Assembly: GCF_020740535.1 (NCBI RefSeq)
Contig: NZ_CP082362.1
Location: forward strand, 5,144,501-5,208,500
Length of the DNA stretch: 64,000 nt
DNA from: Streptomyces profundus
Lineage (GTDB): Bacteria > Actinomycetota > Actinomycetes > Streptomycetales > Streptomycetaceae
Direction: 5' to 3'
The notes under the pieces were generated by a model that saw only the letters and a list, made by a program, of their open reading frames with translations, searched no databases and had not been told where the DNA came from. The position numbers and the translations under genes are program-made. Positions 1 through 8,903 of this stretch are shown here, one piece after another (within the stretch, counting starts at the first letter, position 1; each line of letters begins with the position of its first letter).

Positions 1-1144
1 CGTTCTGCGCCACCTCGACGGTCTCGGCGGCCTTGGGGTAGATGCCGTTGCGGCCGATGATGGTGATGGTGCGATCCACCGGGACGCCGTCGGCGCGGGC
101 CTCGTCGACCAACTCCCGTGCGCGTTCCGGGTCATAAGGCCAGGCGGGGATGTCGGGGTTGTGCCCGGTGACGCCCTCGGGGACCAGCTGGGCGGCGGGC
201 TGGCCGAGCCCGGCGAAGACAGACGCGATCAAGCCCTCCTTGTCGATCGCGTAGTTGATGGCCTGTCTGACCCTGATGTCGTCGAGCGGCGGCTGGGTGG
301 CGTCGATCCGCAGATACGACGTCTCGTTGTTGGGGAACTCGACGGCGAACTCGCCGGCGCCGTCGGCGGGGGCCAGACCGACCGCGATATCGGCCTCGCC
401 GCTGGAGACCATCGCGGCCCTGATGCTGCCCTCGGCGCGCCAGGAGTAGAGGGCGGCGGCATAGGCGGGCGCCTCGCCCCAGTACTCCTCGTTGCGGGCG
501 AGCCGCAGATTGATTCCCTGGTTCCACTTGTCGATCCGGTAGGGCCCTGTGCCGATCGGCTCGCGCACCTTCCTGGTCGAGTCGGTGCTGGTGGGCACGA
601 TCTCCACGAAGGAGAGCCGCAGCGGGAGGATCGGGTCCTCCTCCTCCGTGGTGACCTCGACGGTGGTGTCGTCGACGACCGTCGCGCCGACCGGGTCCCC
701 GAAGACATAGCCGGCGACATTGCAGTCGATGTCCGAGTTGACGGTGCGGTCGATCGAGAACGCGGCGGCCTCGGCGGTGAACGGGGTGCCGTCATGGAAG
801 TCCACCCCCTCGCGGAGGGTGAAGTGCCAGGTGGTGGCGTCGAGTTGGGTCCACTCGGTGGCGAGCTTGGGCTCCAGCTCACCGGTCCCCGGATTCCGCT
901 CGGTCAGCGGCTCGGTGATGTTGGAACGGGTGACCCGGCCGGTCGCGGTGAGCGACGCGTCGCACGGCTCCAGCGTGGGCGGCTCCTCGGGCAGCGCGAT
1001 CCGGACGGTGTCGGCGCCGGCGGCCGACGAGCCGGAGTTGGCGACCTGACAGCCTGTCAGCAGCAGCACTCCCACGCCGAGCAGCGCGGTGCGGCGCCGG
1101 CCCGGTGGCCCGGCGGTCAGGGGTGGGCGGAGAGGGGACTTCAT
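1..1144 (-). CDS. ABC transporter substrate-binding lipoprotein, family 5 (partial, 3' end outside window)
   Basis: Binding protein of the oligopeptide/nickel family (SBP_bac_5), anchored outside the membrane by lipidation. The ATG at 1144 is preceded by GGAGGAAC. The first 32 residues form a signal peptide with lipobox LLLTGC (Cys32). After it come family landmarks: LEPCDASLTATG, the WHFTLREGVDFHDGTPF segment near residue 110, and IGTGPYRIDKW further on. About 381 of an expected 500-550 codons are visible; no stop occurs before the window edge. It lies about 110 bp downstream of the sugar-acid dehydratase on the same strand, so co-transcription is likely. Members of this family usually bind peptides, but some bind oligosaccharides or opines, and the neighbours suggest a sugar-acid or oligosaccharide ligand here. 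That ligand is inference. Confidence 0.9.
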   Translation of the reverse strand, partial: MKSPLRPPLTAGPPGRRRTALLGVGVLLLTGCQVANSGSSAAGADTVRIALPEEPPTLEPCDASLTATGRVTRSNITEPLTERNPGTGELEPKLATEWTQLDATTWHFTLREGVDFHDGTPFTAEAAAFSIDRTVNSDIDCNVAGYVFGDPVGATVVDDTTVEVTTEEEDPILPLRLSFVEIVPTSTDSTRKVREPIGTGPYRIDKWNQGINLRLARNEEYWGEAPAYAAALYSWRAEGSIRAAMVSSGEADIAVGLAPADGAGEFAVEFPNNETSYLRIDATQPPLDDIRVRQAINYAIDKEGLIASVFAGLGQPAAQLVPEGVTGHNPDIPAWPYDPERARELVDEARADGVPVDRTITIIGRNGIYPKAAETVEVAQN

Positions 1145-1252
1145 TGTTCCTCCTTGGTCGCGCCGGGACAGCGCGGCCCGTCGACGTCGTGTGCGGGGCC
1201 GCGTCCCAGGGCCTCTCGGCGGCTGCGGCGGCGCACACGGCGGTCTGTCGGG

Positions 1253-2176
1253 TCAGGCGAGGGCCGCGTGCCCTCGATCGATGAGCTGGGCCAGCCGCTC
1301 CCGGTGCTCGGGGGTGACCTCCACCAGCGGCGGCCGGACGGGCCCCGCGCTCCGGCCCTGCACGGCCAGACCCGCCTTGACCAGCGAGACGGCGTATCCC
1401 TCGGTGGTCAGCCTGAGTTGGGTCAGCGGCACATAGAACTCCCGCAGCAACGTCCGCTGCGTCGCGTCGTCGCCCCGGACGAACGCGTCGTAGAAGCCGC
1501 GCGCGATCGTCGGGGCGAAGGCCAGGGTCGCCGACGAGTAGGCGCGGGCGCCGACGGCGGCGTAGGCGCGGGCGAACGTCTCGGCGGTCGGCATCCCGTT
1601 CAGCAGCGGCAGTTCGCCCCCGGTCGCGGTCTGGACGCGCTGCAACAGCTCGATGTCGCCGTGACCGTCCTTGAACGCCACGATCTGCGCCAGCCCGGCC
1701 AGTTCGGCGACGGCCTCCGGGGTGAAGATCGCGTTGGCCCGCTGGTAGGGGATCAACGGCAGGTCGGTGGCCTCGGCGATGGCCCGGTAGTGGGCGACAA
1801 GACCGGCCGGCGGCCCGACCTGGAGATACGGCGGCAGCACCAGGGCGCCGCTCGCCCCGGCGGCCTCGGCCGCGCGGACGAACTCGACGGCGACCCGGGT
1901 GCCGCCGCCGGCGCCGGCGTAGACCGGCAGCGCGCCGCCGACGTGTGCGACGGCGACGCGGACCACCTCGCGGTGCTCGGCCAGCGTCAGCGAGGCGAAC
2001 TCGCCGGTGCCGCAGGCCACGAAGAGAGCCGTGGGCCCGGCCTTGACCGTCTCGCTCAGATGCTCCTCGAACCGCGCCAGATCCAGCCCGCCGTCCTCCC
2101 CGAACGGCGTGACGGGAAACGCGAGTAGCCCACTGAGGGAGTTGCTCGACTGCGAATGCGCCTGCTGTGCCTGCAC
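1253..2176 (-). CDS. kdgD: 5-dehydro-4-deoxyglucarate dehydratase-like enzyme, DapA/DHDPS family
   Basis: A 307-residue TIM-barrel class I aldolase-superfamily enzyme. KdgD converts 5-keto-4-deoxyglucarate to 2-oxoglutarate semialdehyde with loss of water and CO2. Visible family marks are GLLAFPVTPF at residues 16-25, GTGEFASL near 57-64, Tyr144 in PYQRANA, and the Schiff-base lysine Lys169 in VAFKDGHGD. These match KdgD better than dihydrodipicolinate synthase, but the related 2-keto-3-deoxyarabonate dehydratase has the same fold and cannot be excluded. It is the first gene of a minus-strand unit continuing into the family-5 binding protein, and is divergent from an IclR regulator whose likely operator lies in the shared promoter. 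Confidence 0.85.
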   Translation of the reverse strand: MQAQQAHSQSSNSLSGLLAFPVTPFGEDGGLDLARFEEHLSETVKAGPTALFVACGTGEFASLTLAEHREVVRVAVAHVGGALPVYAGAGGGTRVAVEFVRAAEAAGASGALVLPPYLQVGPPAGLVAHYRAIAEATDLPLIPYQRANAIFTPEAVAELAGLAQIVAFKDGHGDIELLQRVQTATGGELPLLNGMPTAETFARAYAAVGARAYSSATLAFAPTIARGFYDAFVRGDDATQRTLLREFYVPLTQLRLTTEGYAVSLVKAGLAVQGRSAGPVRPPLVEVTPEHRERLAQLIDRGHAALA

Positions 2177-2190
2177 CGACCCGGCCCCTT

Positions 2191-2225
2191 GTCTATGTAT
2201 GGAGACATCGTCTAACTTGGTAGAC
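2191..2225. promoter_or_regulatory. Candidate IclR operators between kdgD and its divergent regulator
   Basis: Two adjacent imperfect palindromes fill the 100-bp divergent promoter. The first is ATGT-N6-ACAT at 2195-2208 and the second GTCTA-N6-TAGAC at 2210-2225; GTCTA also begins the element at 2191. Their position between a catabolic gene and an IclR gene fits autoregulation plus control of kdgD. No binding data are available, so the assignment is inference. Confidence 0.55.
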
Positions 2226-2278
2226 GGGAGTAAAGTGCTGGCGAGCAGCGCGCGTCAAGAGGTGTGAAGGAGAAAGCC

Positions 2279-3055
2279 ATGGCCGAACCGGACGGCTCGC
2301 GGGACGGGGGACGGGTGCGCAGCGTCAAGTCCGCCGACCGCACCATCGCGCTGCTGGAGTATCTGAGCGCGGCCGAGGCGCCGCGGTCGCTCCGCGAGGT
2401 CACGGAGAGCCTGGCCATTCCCCGGGCCAGCGCCTACGCGCTGCTGGTCACGCTGGTGCGCACCGGCTGGGTCGAGTTGACGGAGAACGGCTCGAACTAC
2501 CGCCTCGGCATCAGGGCGCTGCGCGCCGGCGCGGCGTATGTCGAACACGACGACGTGGTGCGCCGGGTGCAGCCGGTGATGAACGACCTCTCGGACAAGC
2601 TGGGCGAGACCATCCACCTGGCCCGCCTCGACGGCCACGAGATCGTCTACCTGGCGACGTGCCCCTCGCGCCACTCGCTGGCCGTCGTCTCCAAGCCGGG
2701 CCGCCGACTCCCCTGCTGGGCCACGGGGTTGGGCAAGGCGATCCTCGCCCACCGCCCCTGGCCCGAGGTGGACGCGCTGCTCCCGGCGACGCTCACCCCG
2801 CGCACCGAGAACTCCCTCACCAGCCGGGAGGCGCTCCGCGACGAGTTGACCACGGTCGCGCGGCGCGGCCACGCCGTCGACGAGCAGGAGTCCACGTTGG
2901 GGCTGCGCTGCTTCGCGCTGCCGCTGCGGTTCGGCGGCGCGGTCCACGAGGCCCTGAGCTGCTCCGTCCCCATCGTCCGCCTCGACCCGGCCCGCGAAGC
3001 GGCCATCCTCACGGCCCTGCACGCCGCCCGCGACCGCCTCGACGCGGAGGCCTAG
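2279..3055 (+). CDS. IclR-family transcriptional regulator (sugar-acid locus)
   Basis: A 258-residue IclR regulator. The winged HTH (SADRTIALLEYL, then PRASAYALLVTL) lies at about residues 15-75. The ligand-binding domain follows, with ETIHLARLDGHEIVYLA and LPCWATGLGKAILA, the typical effector-pocket segments. ATG 2279 is chosen because AAGGAG at 2267-2272 sits 6 bases upstream; a GTG at 2264 overlaps that ribosome site and is less likely. The gene is divergent from kdgD, so it probably controls kdgD and the adjacent binding protein in response to a sugar-acid intermediate. Downstream lies a convergent repeat-rich tract. Confidence 0.9.
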   Translation: MAEPDGSRDGGRVRSVKSADRTIALLEYLSAAEAPRSLREVTESLAIPRASAYALLVTLVRTGWVELTENGSNYRLGIRALRAGAAYVEHDDVVRRVQPVMNDLSDKLGETIHLARLDGHEIVYLATCPSRHSLAVVSKPGRRLPCWATGLGKAILAHRPWPEVDALLPATLTPRTENSLTSREALRDELTTVARRGHAVDEQESTLGLRCFALPLRFGGAVHEALSCSVPIVRLDPAREAAILTALHAARDRLDAEA

Positions 3056-3668
3056 CCGGCCCCAAGCCGCACCTCCGGGCCCAGGGGCCCGGTTCGGTCG
3101 AACGCGCTTCGGCTGAGCGCCGGGCTTGGGCGGTGGGCCGGTTGGGGGCTGGTGTGAAGCCGCCGTCTGGCCGGACCTCCGGGCCCAGGGGCCCGGTTCG
3201 GCCGGCCCGGGTGTCGGGGTTGGGGCGCGTGCCGGTCTGGCGTCGATGGTTCACGGGCTGGCGCCGGGGCGCGCCTGAGCGCCGGGCTTGGGCGGTGGGT
3301 CGGTTGGGGGCTGGTGTGAAGCCGCCGTCTGGCCGGACCTCCGGGCCCAGGGGCCCGGTTTGGTCGGTTGTGCTGGTGGGGCTTCTGGCGCGGAGACCTG
3401 GCGGCCGGGCCTCGGGCTGGTTCCCGGCGTTGATGGGATGGCGCCGCGGTGGTCGGCCAGGCGGCCGAAGGGACAACCGCGGGGCGCCTCCGGCAACTCG
3501 TGCCCGGCGCCCCGCCGTTGTCGCCCCGACCTCACGGGACGGGGGACCCGCCGCCAGCCCGACTTTGCCCGTTGCTGGTTCTCCGGTGCTGGCCACCAGC
3601 CGGCCGCCGGGCCTTGGCGAGAGGCTGGCCGCCGGGTGCGGCTTCCCGCTGGGGGGCCGGTGTGGCCG
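3056..3668. repeat. Convergent intergenic tract with decayed direct repeats
   Basis: No gene is supported here. An approximately 87-bp segment occurs twice, at 3114-3200 and 3276-3362 (offset 162 bp), with about two mismatches. A third partial copy of its end, containing GGGCCCAGGGGCCC, lies at 3070-3096. The rest is G-rich with shorter echoes. Both strands stay open for long stretches because stops are rare at this GC, but there is no family resemblance. It lies between two gene 3' ends (3055 and 3669). Confidence 0.75.
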
Positions 3669-4964
3669 TCAGGGGAAGATGTGGGAGGGGACGGTGTCGG
3701 CGAGGAGGGCGTAGCCCTCGGGGGTGAGGTGGAGCCAGTCGCCGTCGTGGAGGGTGGGGAGGAGACGGTGGGGGTGCGCCGGGTCGCGGGTGGCCGCGTC
3801 GAAGTCGAGGATGCCGTCGAAGCGTTCGCTGGTGCGGATCCACTCGTTGACGGCCTGCCGTGAGGTCTCCCGCAGTCCCGCCGGGTCGTCGTACATCTCG
3901 TTGTCGCCGAACGGCGTCAACGTCGCGCCGTAGACGGTGATGCCGTGCGCGTGGGCGCGGCTGATGATCTGGTCGTAGGCGACGATCAGCTCGTCGGTGA
4001 CGGCCTGTTGGGCCGCCTCCGTGGCGTCCGCGGTGCCGATGTCGTTGACGCCCTCGAAGAGGATCAGCTGGTCCACGCCGCTCTGCGCGATCACGTCGCG
4101 GTCGAGCCGGGACAGCGCGCTGGGGCCGAGTCCCTCGTTGAGCACCCGGTTGCCGCCGGCGGCCTGGTTGAGGAGGGCCGTCCGTGGCGTGTCCTGTTCC
4201 TCGGTCAGCCGGTCGAAGAGCTGGTCGGGCCAACGGTTGTTGGCGTTGGTGGTGGAGCCCCGGCCGTCGGTGAGGGAGTCGCCCAGGATGGCGGTGGCGC
4301 GGGTGCCCGGCGGGGACCACGCCTCGACCGCGCTGAGGAAGTACCAGTGGTCGGTGGGGGTGGCGCCCGGCAGGTCGGCCGCGTCCACGTGGTTGCCGGC
4401 CAGCAGGTGGGAGGTGGTGCGCGACCCCGGGTGGGAGGTGATGGACCGGGACGCCTGGCCGTCGGCCAGATACGCGGTGATGGTGAGGTTGGCGCCCGGC
4501 GCCAAGGCGAGGTCGATCGGGTCGGAGACATAGCGGGCGCCGATCGGGATGGTCACCGACTCCCGGCCGCCGCTGAAGGTGACGGGCCTGACGGTGCCGG
4601 GTTCGACCGCGCTGACGCCGGCCTCGCCGCCCAGCGGCAGCGCGACGGACAGGTCGGTGAGTGGCAGTGGCGCGCCGCCGAACTCGTTGGAGAACGCCAG
4701 CCGGACGCGGTCACCGCCGACGGTGACCCGCACGGTCTGCCGCAGGGTGCTGTCGTCGAGGACCACGTCGTCGCCGGTGAACGGCGGCGGGGGCATATTG
4801 GATTCCTCGGTCAGCTGGGGCATCGCCGTCCAGGTGCCGACCCAGCTCATGTCCGGTTCGGCCGTCGGCCCGGCGGCGGCCTGGCCGACGCCTGGCCCGG
4901 CGAGCAGGGCGACGGGGAGGGCGACGGCGGCAAGGAGCCGTCTGAGGTGGCGGGTCGCGCTCAT
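3669..4964 (-). CDS. Secreted SGNH/GDSL-family hydrolase
   Basis: A 431-residue exported esterase or lipase-like hydrolase. ATG 4964 follows GAAGGAG at normal spacing and begins a Sec signal peptide (basic start, long hydrophobic core, cleavage near VGQAAAG around residue 30). The SGNH blocks are visible: block I ILGDSLTDG with the nucleophile Ser, block II around AAGGNR, block III EGVNDIG, and block V DWLHLTPEG with the Asp-x-x-His pair. The N-terminal beta-rich domain (WVGTWTAMPQ to the Ser) is that of the extracellular actinobacterial SGNH proteins annotated as GDSL lipases. It is divergent from the HSL-type hydrolase at 5244. Substrate unknown; an acyl or acetyl ester is likely. Confidence 0.9.
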   Translation of the reverse strand: MSATRHLRRLLAAVALPVALLAGPGVGQAAAGPTAEPDMSWVGTWTAMPQLTEESNMPPPPFTGDDVVLDDSTLRQTVRVTVGGDRVRLAFSNEFGGAPLPLTDLSVALPLGGEAGVSAVEPGTVRPVTFSGGRESVTIPIGARYVSDPIDLALAPGANLTITAYLADGQASRSITSHPGSRTTSHLLAGNHVDAADLPGATPTDHWYFLSAVEAWSPPGTRATAILGDSLTDGRGSTTNANNRWPDQLFDRLTEEQDTPRTALLNQAAGGNRVLNEGLGPSALSRLDRDVIAQSGVDQLILFEGVNDIGTADATEAAQQAVTDELIVAYDQIISRAHAHGITVYGATLTPFGDNEMYDDPAGLRETSRQAVNEWIRTSERFDGILDFDAATRDPAHPHRLLPTLHDGDWLHLTPEGYALLADTVPSHIFP

Positions 4965-5243
4965 GGGGGAGGGCTCCTTCGGGGGAGAGGCGGCAGGACC
5001 GGGACACACACCGGGCCGGGGCTCGACGGCGCCGTGACAGTAGGAACGGGCCCCGGCCACGTCAAGGGGGCGCGGCCGTACGGACGGTGACGGAACGTCC
5101 GTTCGGCAGGCGGGGCGGAGGCGGCCCCGCGCGAACGTCGGACGGAGGCCGCCGTTTCCCCGACGCCTGTCTGCTGCCGATCGGGAGCGGCCCATGACAC
5201 CTTCGCAACAGCAGCGAGCCGTGCGTGGAACGGAGACAACGGG

Positions 5244-6200
5244 ATGGGCGACTCGGGTGACCGCCATGGCTACCCCTTCGATCCGGAGCTGGCCGCGGCC
5301 CTCGCCATGATGGCCGAGGTCGACATCTCCGATCTGGCCGCCGCCAGGCGGGCCCAGGCCGCCGAGTTGCGGGAGGCGATGGCGCTGGCGGACGGTCGCG
5401 GCGTGCGGGTGCGGGAGGTGTGGGCGCCGGGGCGGTCCGGTGGGTTGAAGGTGCCGCTGCGGATCTACCGTCCGGTGGGGGTGCCGGGTCCGCTGCCCGC
5501 CGTGCTCAGCCTGCACGGCGGCGGCTTCGTGCTCGGCACCTGGGACGTGGACCACGAGGGCAACCTGCGGTTCAGCCGCGAGCTGCCGGCCGTGGTGGTC
5601 GCGGTCGACTACCGGCTCGCGCCCGAGCACCCCTTTCCCGCCGCGTTGGACGACTGCCATGCCGCGCTGTGCTGGATCGCCGACCAGGCCGAGGAGTTGG
5701 GCGTCGACCCCGGCCGGATCGGGGTGTGGGGCGACAGCGCGGGCGCCGGCCTGGCGGCGGGGCTCGCGCTGCTCGTCCGCGACACCGGCGGGCCCGCGCC
5801 GCGCTGTCTGCATCTGCACAGCCCGGCCCTCGACGACCGGCTGACCACCGGGAGCGCCCGCCGCTTCACCGACACCCCGGTCTGGAACCGGCGCAACGCG
5901 CGACTGAGTTGGGAACGGTACCTGGGCTCGGGCCAGGAGGCCGTCTCGCCGTACGCGGCGCCGGCCCGCGCCGACGACCTGACGGGGCTGCCGCCGACAT
6001 GTGTCGCGGTCATGGAGTTCGATCCGCTGCGGGACGAGGGCCTGGCCTTCGCCGAGGCGCTGACCGCGGCCGGGGTCGCCACCCGGCTCCGGTTCTACCC
6101 CGGCACGTTCCACGGCTGCGCGGCGGTGACACACTCCGGCGTCGCCCAGCGGATCACGGCCGACGCGCTCGCGGCCCTGCGCCAGGGGCTCCGGGGGTGA
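5244..6200 (+). CDS. Alpha/beta hydrolase, hormone-sensitive-lipase (family IV) type
   Basis: A 318-residue cytoplasmic esterase with no signal peptide. The oxyanion motif HGGGF is near residue 92, the nucleophile elbow GDSAGAG near 163, the catalytic Asp in MEFDPLRDEG and the His in GTFHGC near the C-terminus. These four elements and the length define the bacterial HSL family, which hydrolyses short-chain acyl esters. The start ATG 5244 follows CGGAGACAACGGG. It is convergent with the PucR-type regulator, 13 bp apart. Physiological substrate unknown. Confidence 0.88.
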   Translation: MGDSGDRHGYPFDPELAAALAMMAEVDISDLAAARRAQAAELREAMALADGRGVRVREVWAPGRSGGLKVPLRIYRPVGVPGPLPAVLSLHGGGFVLGTWDVDHEGNLRFSRELPAVVVAVDYRLAPEHPFPAALDDCHAALCWIADQAEELGVDPGRIGVWGDSAGAGLAAGLALLVRDTGGPAPRCLHLHSPALDDRLTTGSARRFTDTPVWNRRNARLSWERYLGSGQEAVSPYAAPARADDLTGLPPTCVAVMEFDPLRDEGLAFAEALTAAGVATRLRFYPGTFHGCAAVTHSGVAQRITADALAALRQGLRG

Positions 6201-6213
6201 ACGCCGGGGACGC

Positions 6214-7341
6214 TCAGTCGGTCCGGCTCAACCGCCAGGCGTACAGGGCGAGTTGCGCGCGGAACCGGCCGTCGGGACGGTTCAGTCGCCAGCCGGTGGC
6301 GGCCTCCACGCCCGCCAGCCTGGCCGCGACCGAGCTGTGGTGGAGGTGCAGTTCGCCGGCCGCCTGGCGCAGCGAGCCGGTGCGGCAGAACGCGGCCAGC
6401 GCCGCGATGCCCGAGGGGCCGGCGTCCCGTCGCGCCAGTTCGGCGAGTGCCCGCACGCCGGGATCGGCCCGCAGCCGCGCGGCCGGCACCTCGGCCAGCA
6501 GCGTCAGCGGCCCCAACTCCTCGTGGTCCATGACCTGTTCGTCCGGCCCGTCGCCGGCGAAGCGCAGCGCGGCGCGTGCCTGGGCCCAGGAGGTCGCCGC
6601 GTGGCTGGGCGGCACCCCGCCGCCGACGCCGAACCTGACCCGGGACCGCGCGCCGCCCGGCAGCCCCTCCCGTGCCCGGTCGGCGAGCACCGCGCGCAGC
6701 TCGGCGGCGGGTGAGTCGTCGCCCTGCCCGGGCTGCACCATCGCGGCTGCCAACGGGCCGACGGTGGCGACCGGGACGGTGGCGGCCAGCCCGCTGCGGG
6801 CCAGCAGCGTCACGGCGACCACCCCGGCGTCGCTCTCCGCGTCGACGGCGACCGCCACCACCCGCAGCGGCAGCGCCGGACGCAGGCCGAGCAGCCGCAC
6901 CGCGCGGGTGCGGTCCTCGATGCTCTCCCGTTCGGAGAGCACCCGTTCGACCAGCGCCGGGTCGGCCGCCCTCGGTGAGGGGCCGGGGACGCGGGGGCCC
7001 ACCCGGGCGGCGATGGCCATCCACTCCAGCACCAGCGCGTCGAACGGGGCGTCCGCGCCGTCCCGTTCGAGCCAGACCCGCCCTCGGGGGCGCAGCTCCA
7101 CGCTTCCCGACACATGGCCCGGCACCCCGGGGAGGGCGACCCCGTCGGGGGCGAACCGGACCGTGCTGCCGTCGGCCAGCTCAAGACCGGCGGGGCACTG
7201 GGCAAGACCGGCCGTCGACCGCGTCAGGGTCACCGGATCGACGGCACCGCCGCCGAGCAGCGCCTGGTAGTGGGCGATGACCCGCACGGCGGCGGCGGCA
7301 TCGGCGTCGAGCGAGGACAGGCGCCGCAACAGACCCTTCAC
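6214..7341 (-). CDS. PucR/CdaR-type helix-turn-helix regulator
   Basis: A 375-residue regulator with the DNA-binding domain at the extreme C-terminus: FCRTGSLRQAAGELHLHHSSVAARLAGVE at about 325-353 is the HTH_30 module in which the helix follows a run of Ala-rich segments. The centre contains a GGDEF-like CdaR fold (FGVGGGVPPSHAATSWAQARAAL). The N-terminus carries no clear effector domain. The GTG start at 7341 lies in a region with two TTCACGAA copies. It is divergent from the CBM2 esterase gene at 7383 with only about 40 bp between starts, so it may control it. Effector unknown. Confidence 0.8.
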   Translation of the reverse strand: MKGLLRRLSSLDADAAAAVRVIAHYQALLGGGAVDPVTLTRSTAGLAQCPAGLELADGSTVRFAPDGVALPGVPGHVSGSVELRPRGRVWLERDGADAPFDALVLEWMAIAARVGPRVPGPSPRAADPALVERVLSERESIEDRTRAVRLLGLRPALPLRVVAVAVDAESDAGVVAVTLLARSGLAATVPVATVGPLAAAMVQPGQGDDSPAAELRAVLADRAREGLPGGARSRVRFGVGGGVPPSHAATSWAQARAALRFAGDGPDEQVMDHEELGPLTLLAEVPAARLRADPGVRALAELARRDAGPSGIAALAAFCRTGSLRQAAGELHLHHSSVAARLAGVEAATGWRLNRPDGRFRAQLALYAWRLSRTD

Positions 7342-7358
7342 GAAAGACCCTTCACGAA
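7337..7358. repeat. Tandem TTCACGAA boxes at the divergent promoter
   Basis: Two perfect 8-bp direct copies, 7337-7344 and 7351-7358, 14 bp apart, within a longer copy of AGACCCTTCACGAA. They overlap the regulator start and precede the esterase start at 7383, a plausible operator or a local slippage duplication. Confidence 0.4.
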
Positions 7359-7382
7359 GCGCAGTCTAGAAAGGGCAGGTAC

Positions 7383-8723
7383 ATGACCACCAGAGCCGCG
7401 TCACTCCCGGCCACCCCACCTCCACCGCGCCGGGGCCGCCTCCGCTCGGCGCTCCTCGCCCTGGTCGGCGGGGTACTCCCCGTGCTGGCCCTGCTGTTGG
7501 TCGGCGCGCCGCCGGCCACGGCGGCGACGCTCACCGAGATCACCGACTTCGGCGAGAACCCCAGCGGTCTCGACATGCACCTCTATGTCCCCGACACCGT
7601 CCAGGACGAGCCGGCCGTGCTGGTCGCCGTCCACTACTGCACCGGCTCGGGACCGGCGTTCCACGCCGGCACGGAGTTCGCCCAACTCGCCGACCAGCAC
7701 GGCTTTGTCGTGATCTACCCGTCGGCGACCCGCGCCGGCCAGTGCTTCGACGTCTCCTCCCCCCAGGCGCTGCGGCGGGACGGCGGCAGCGATCCGGTCT
7801 CCATCCGTTCGATGGTCCGCTATGTCGAGGAGCGGCACGGCGCCGATCCGGACCGGATCTTCGTCACCGGCGCCTCGTCCGGCGGGATGATGACCAACGT
7901 GCTGCTCGGCAACTACCCGGACGTGTTCCGGGCCGGCGCCGCGTTCATGGGCGTCCCGTTCGGCTGCTTCGCGACCACCGACGGCTCCGAGTGGAACAGC
8001 GCCTGCGCCAACGGGCAGATCAGCCGCACCCCGCAGGAGTGGGGCGAGCTGGTGCGGGCCGCCCACCCGGGATACGCCGGCGAGCGGCCCCGGATGCAGC
8101 TGTGGCACGGCACCGAGGACGACATCCTCTCCTACGCCAACTTCGGCGAGGCCATCAAGCAGTGGACCGATGTCCTCGGGGTGAGCCAGACGCCCGCGCT
8201 CTCGGACAGCCCGAGGCCCGGCTGGGACCGCACCCGCTACGGTGACGCGGGGGAGACGGCCCCGGTCGAGGCGATCAGCCTGCCGGGCGTCGGCCACTCG
8301 CTGCCCGGCGGCGGCATGGCGGCCGAGGCGATCCGGTTCTTCGGCCTCGCCGACGAGACGCCGGGCGGCGGCGATCCAGGCGACCCGGGCGGCCCCGGCG
8401 ATCCGGGTGGCACGGCCTGCGCGGTGACGGTCACAACCAACGCCTGGAACAACGGACTTACCGGCGACATCACCCTCGTCAACACCGGCGAGGAGACGTT
8501 GGACGGCTGGCGACTCGCCTTCACCCTGCCCGCGGGGCAGACCCTCACCGCCGGCTGGAACGCCGAGTTCACGGGCAGCCAGGGCGCGATCACCGCTGCC
8601 GGCGTCGGTCACACCAGCGTCATCGCACCCGGCGCCGGCGTCAGCTTCGGCTACCAGGCCAGCCACACGGGCGACGACGGCCAACCCACCGCGTTCTCCC
8701 TGGACGGCGTCGCCTGCTCCTGA
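7383..8723 (+). CDS. Secreted PHB-depolymerase/acetylxylan-esterase-type CE1 enzyme with C-terminal CBM2
   Basis: A 446-residue extracellular esterase. Residues 1-47 form a Sec signal ending in PPATAA. The catalytic domain has VAVHYCTGSG (oxyanion region), the nucleophile motif GASSGGMMT near residue 160, Asp in HGTEDDIL and His in GVGHSLPGGG. A Gly/Asp/Pro linker (PGGGDPGDPGGPGDPGG) leads to a family-2 cellulose-binding module of about 105 residues with bounding Cys residues and the conserved Trp residues in AWNNG, GWRLAF and AGWNAEF. CE1 plus CBM2 in actinomycetes is typical of acetylxylan or feruloyl esterases acting on plant biomass, fitting the hemicellulose genes elsewhere in the window. 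Confidence 0.9.
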   Translation: MTTRAASLPATPPPPRRGRLRSALLALVGGVLPVLALLLVGAPPATAATLTEITDFGENPSGLDMHLYVPDTVQDEPAVLVAVHYCTGSGPAFHAGTEFAQLADQHGFVVIYPSATRAGQCFDVSSPQALRRDGGSDPVSIRSMVRYVEERHGADPDRIFVTGASSGGMMTNVLLGNYPDVFRAGAAFMGVPFGCFATTDGSEWNSACANGQISRTPQEWGELVRAAHPGYAGERPRMQLWHGTEDDILSYANFGEAIKQWTDVLGVSQTPALSDSPRPGWDRTRYGDAGETAPVEAISLPGVGHSLPGGGMAAEAIRFFGLADETPGGGDPGDPGGPGDPGGTACAVTVTTNAWNNGLTGDITLVNTGEETLDGWRLAFTLPAGQTLTAGWNAEFTGSQGAITAAGVGHTSVIAPGAGVSFGYQASHTGDDGQPTAFSLDGVACS

Positions 8724-8808
8724 CCCGGCCCACGCCCCCTCAAGCCGCCCGCCGTGGGTCCTCGGGGGCACCCATGGCGGGCCCTGCGCGGCTCGGAGAT
8801 ATTAGCAG

Positions 8809-8893
8809 TTCGCAAATGTTGCCGCATCGGCCAAGCCTCTTTTGCAGAAAGAGCGGATGGGATGCTGGGGCCTGGGTAAGTCGCAGTTGCGAA
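8809..8893. promoter_or_regulatory. AT-richer upstream region with inverted TTCGCAA/TTGCGAA
   Basis: The 8790-8900 stretch is noticeably richer in A/T than its surroundings. It contains the inverted pair TTCGCAA (8809-8815) and TTGCGAA (8887-8893), just upstream of the lipoprotein start. It is the likely promoter of that gene. No ribosome site is evident before 8904. Confidence 0.4.
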
Positions 8894-8903
8894 TCATGTC
8901 ATC

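Noticed and set aside
161..2128. Long plus-strand open frame opposite the binding protein and dehydratase genes
   Set aside because: It is the antisense shadow of two well-supported minus-strand genes; at this GC content stops are rare in one antisense frame.
3114..3362. The direct repeats as a CRISPR array
   Set aside because: Only two copies, 87 bp long with 162-bp offset, no regular spacers and no cas genes.
3056..3668. Repeat-containing open frames as a repeat protein
   Set aside because: Third-position bias is not gene-like, there is no start with ribosome site, and both strands read equally long.
3669..6134. An 821-residue minus-strand frame that would fuse extra sequence to the SGNH hydrolase
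   Set aside because: The signal peptide and ribosome site at 4964 define the start; the upstream part is antisense to the HSL-type hydrolase.
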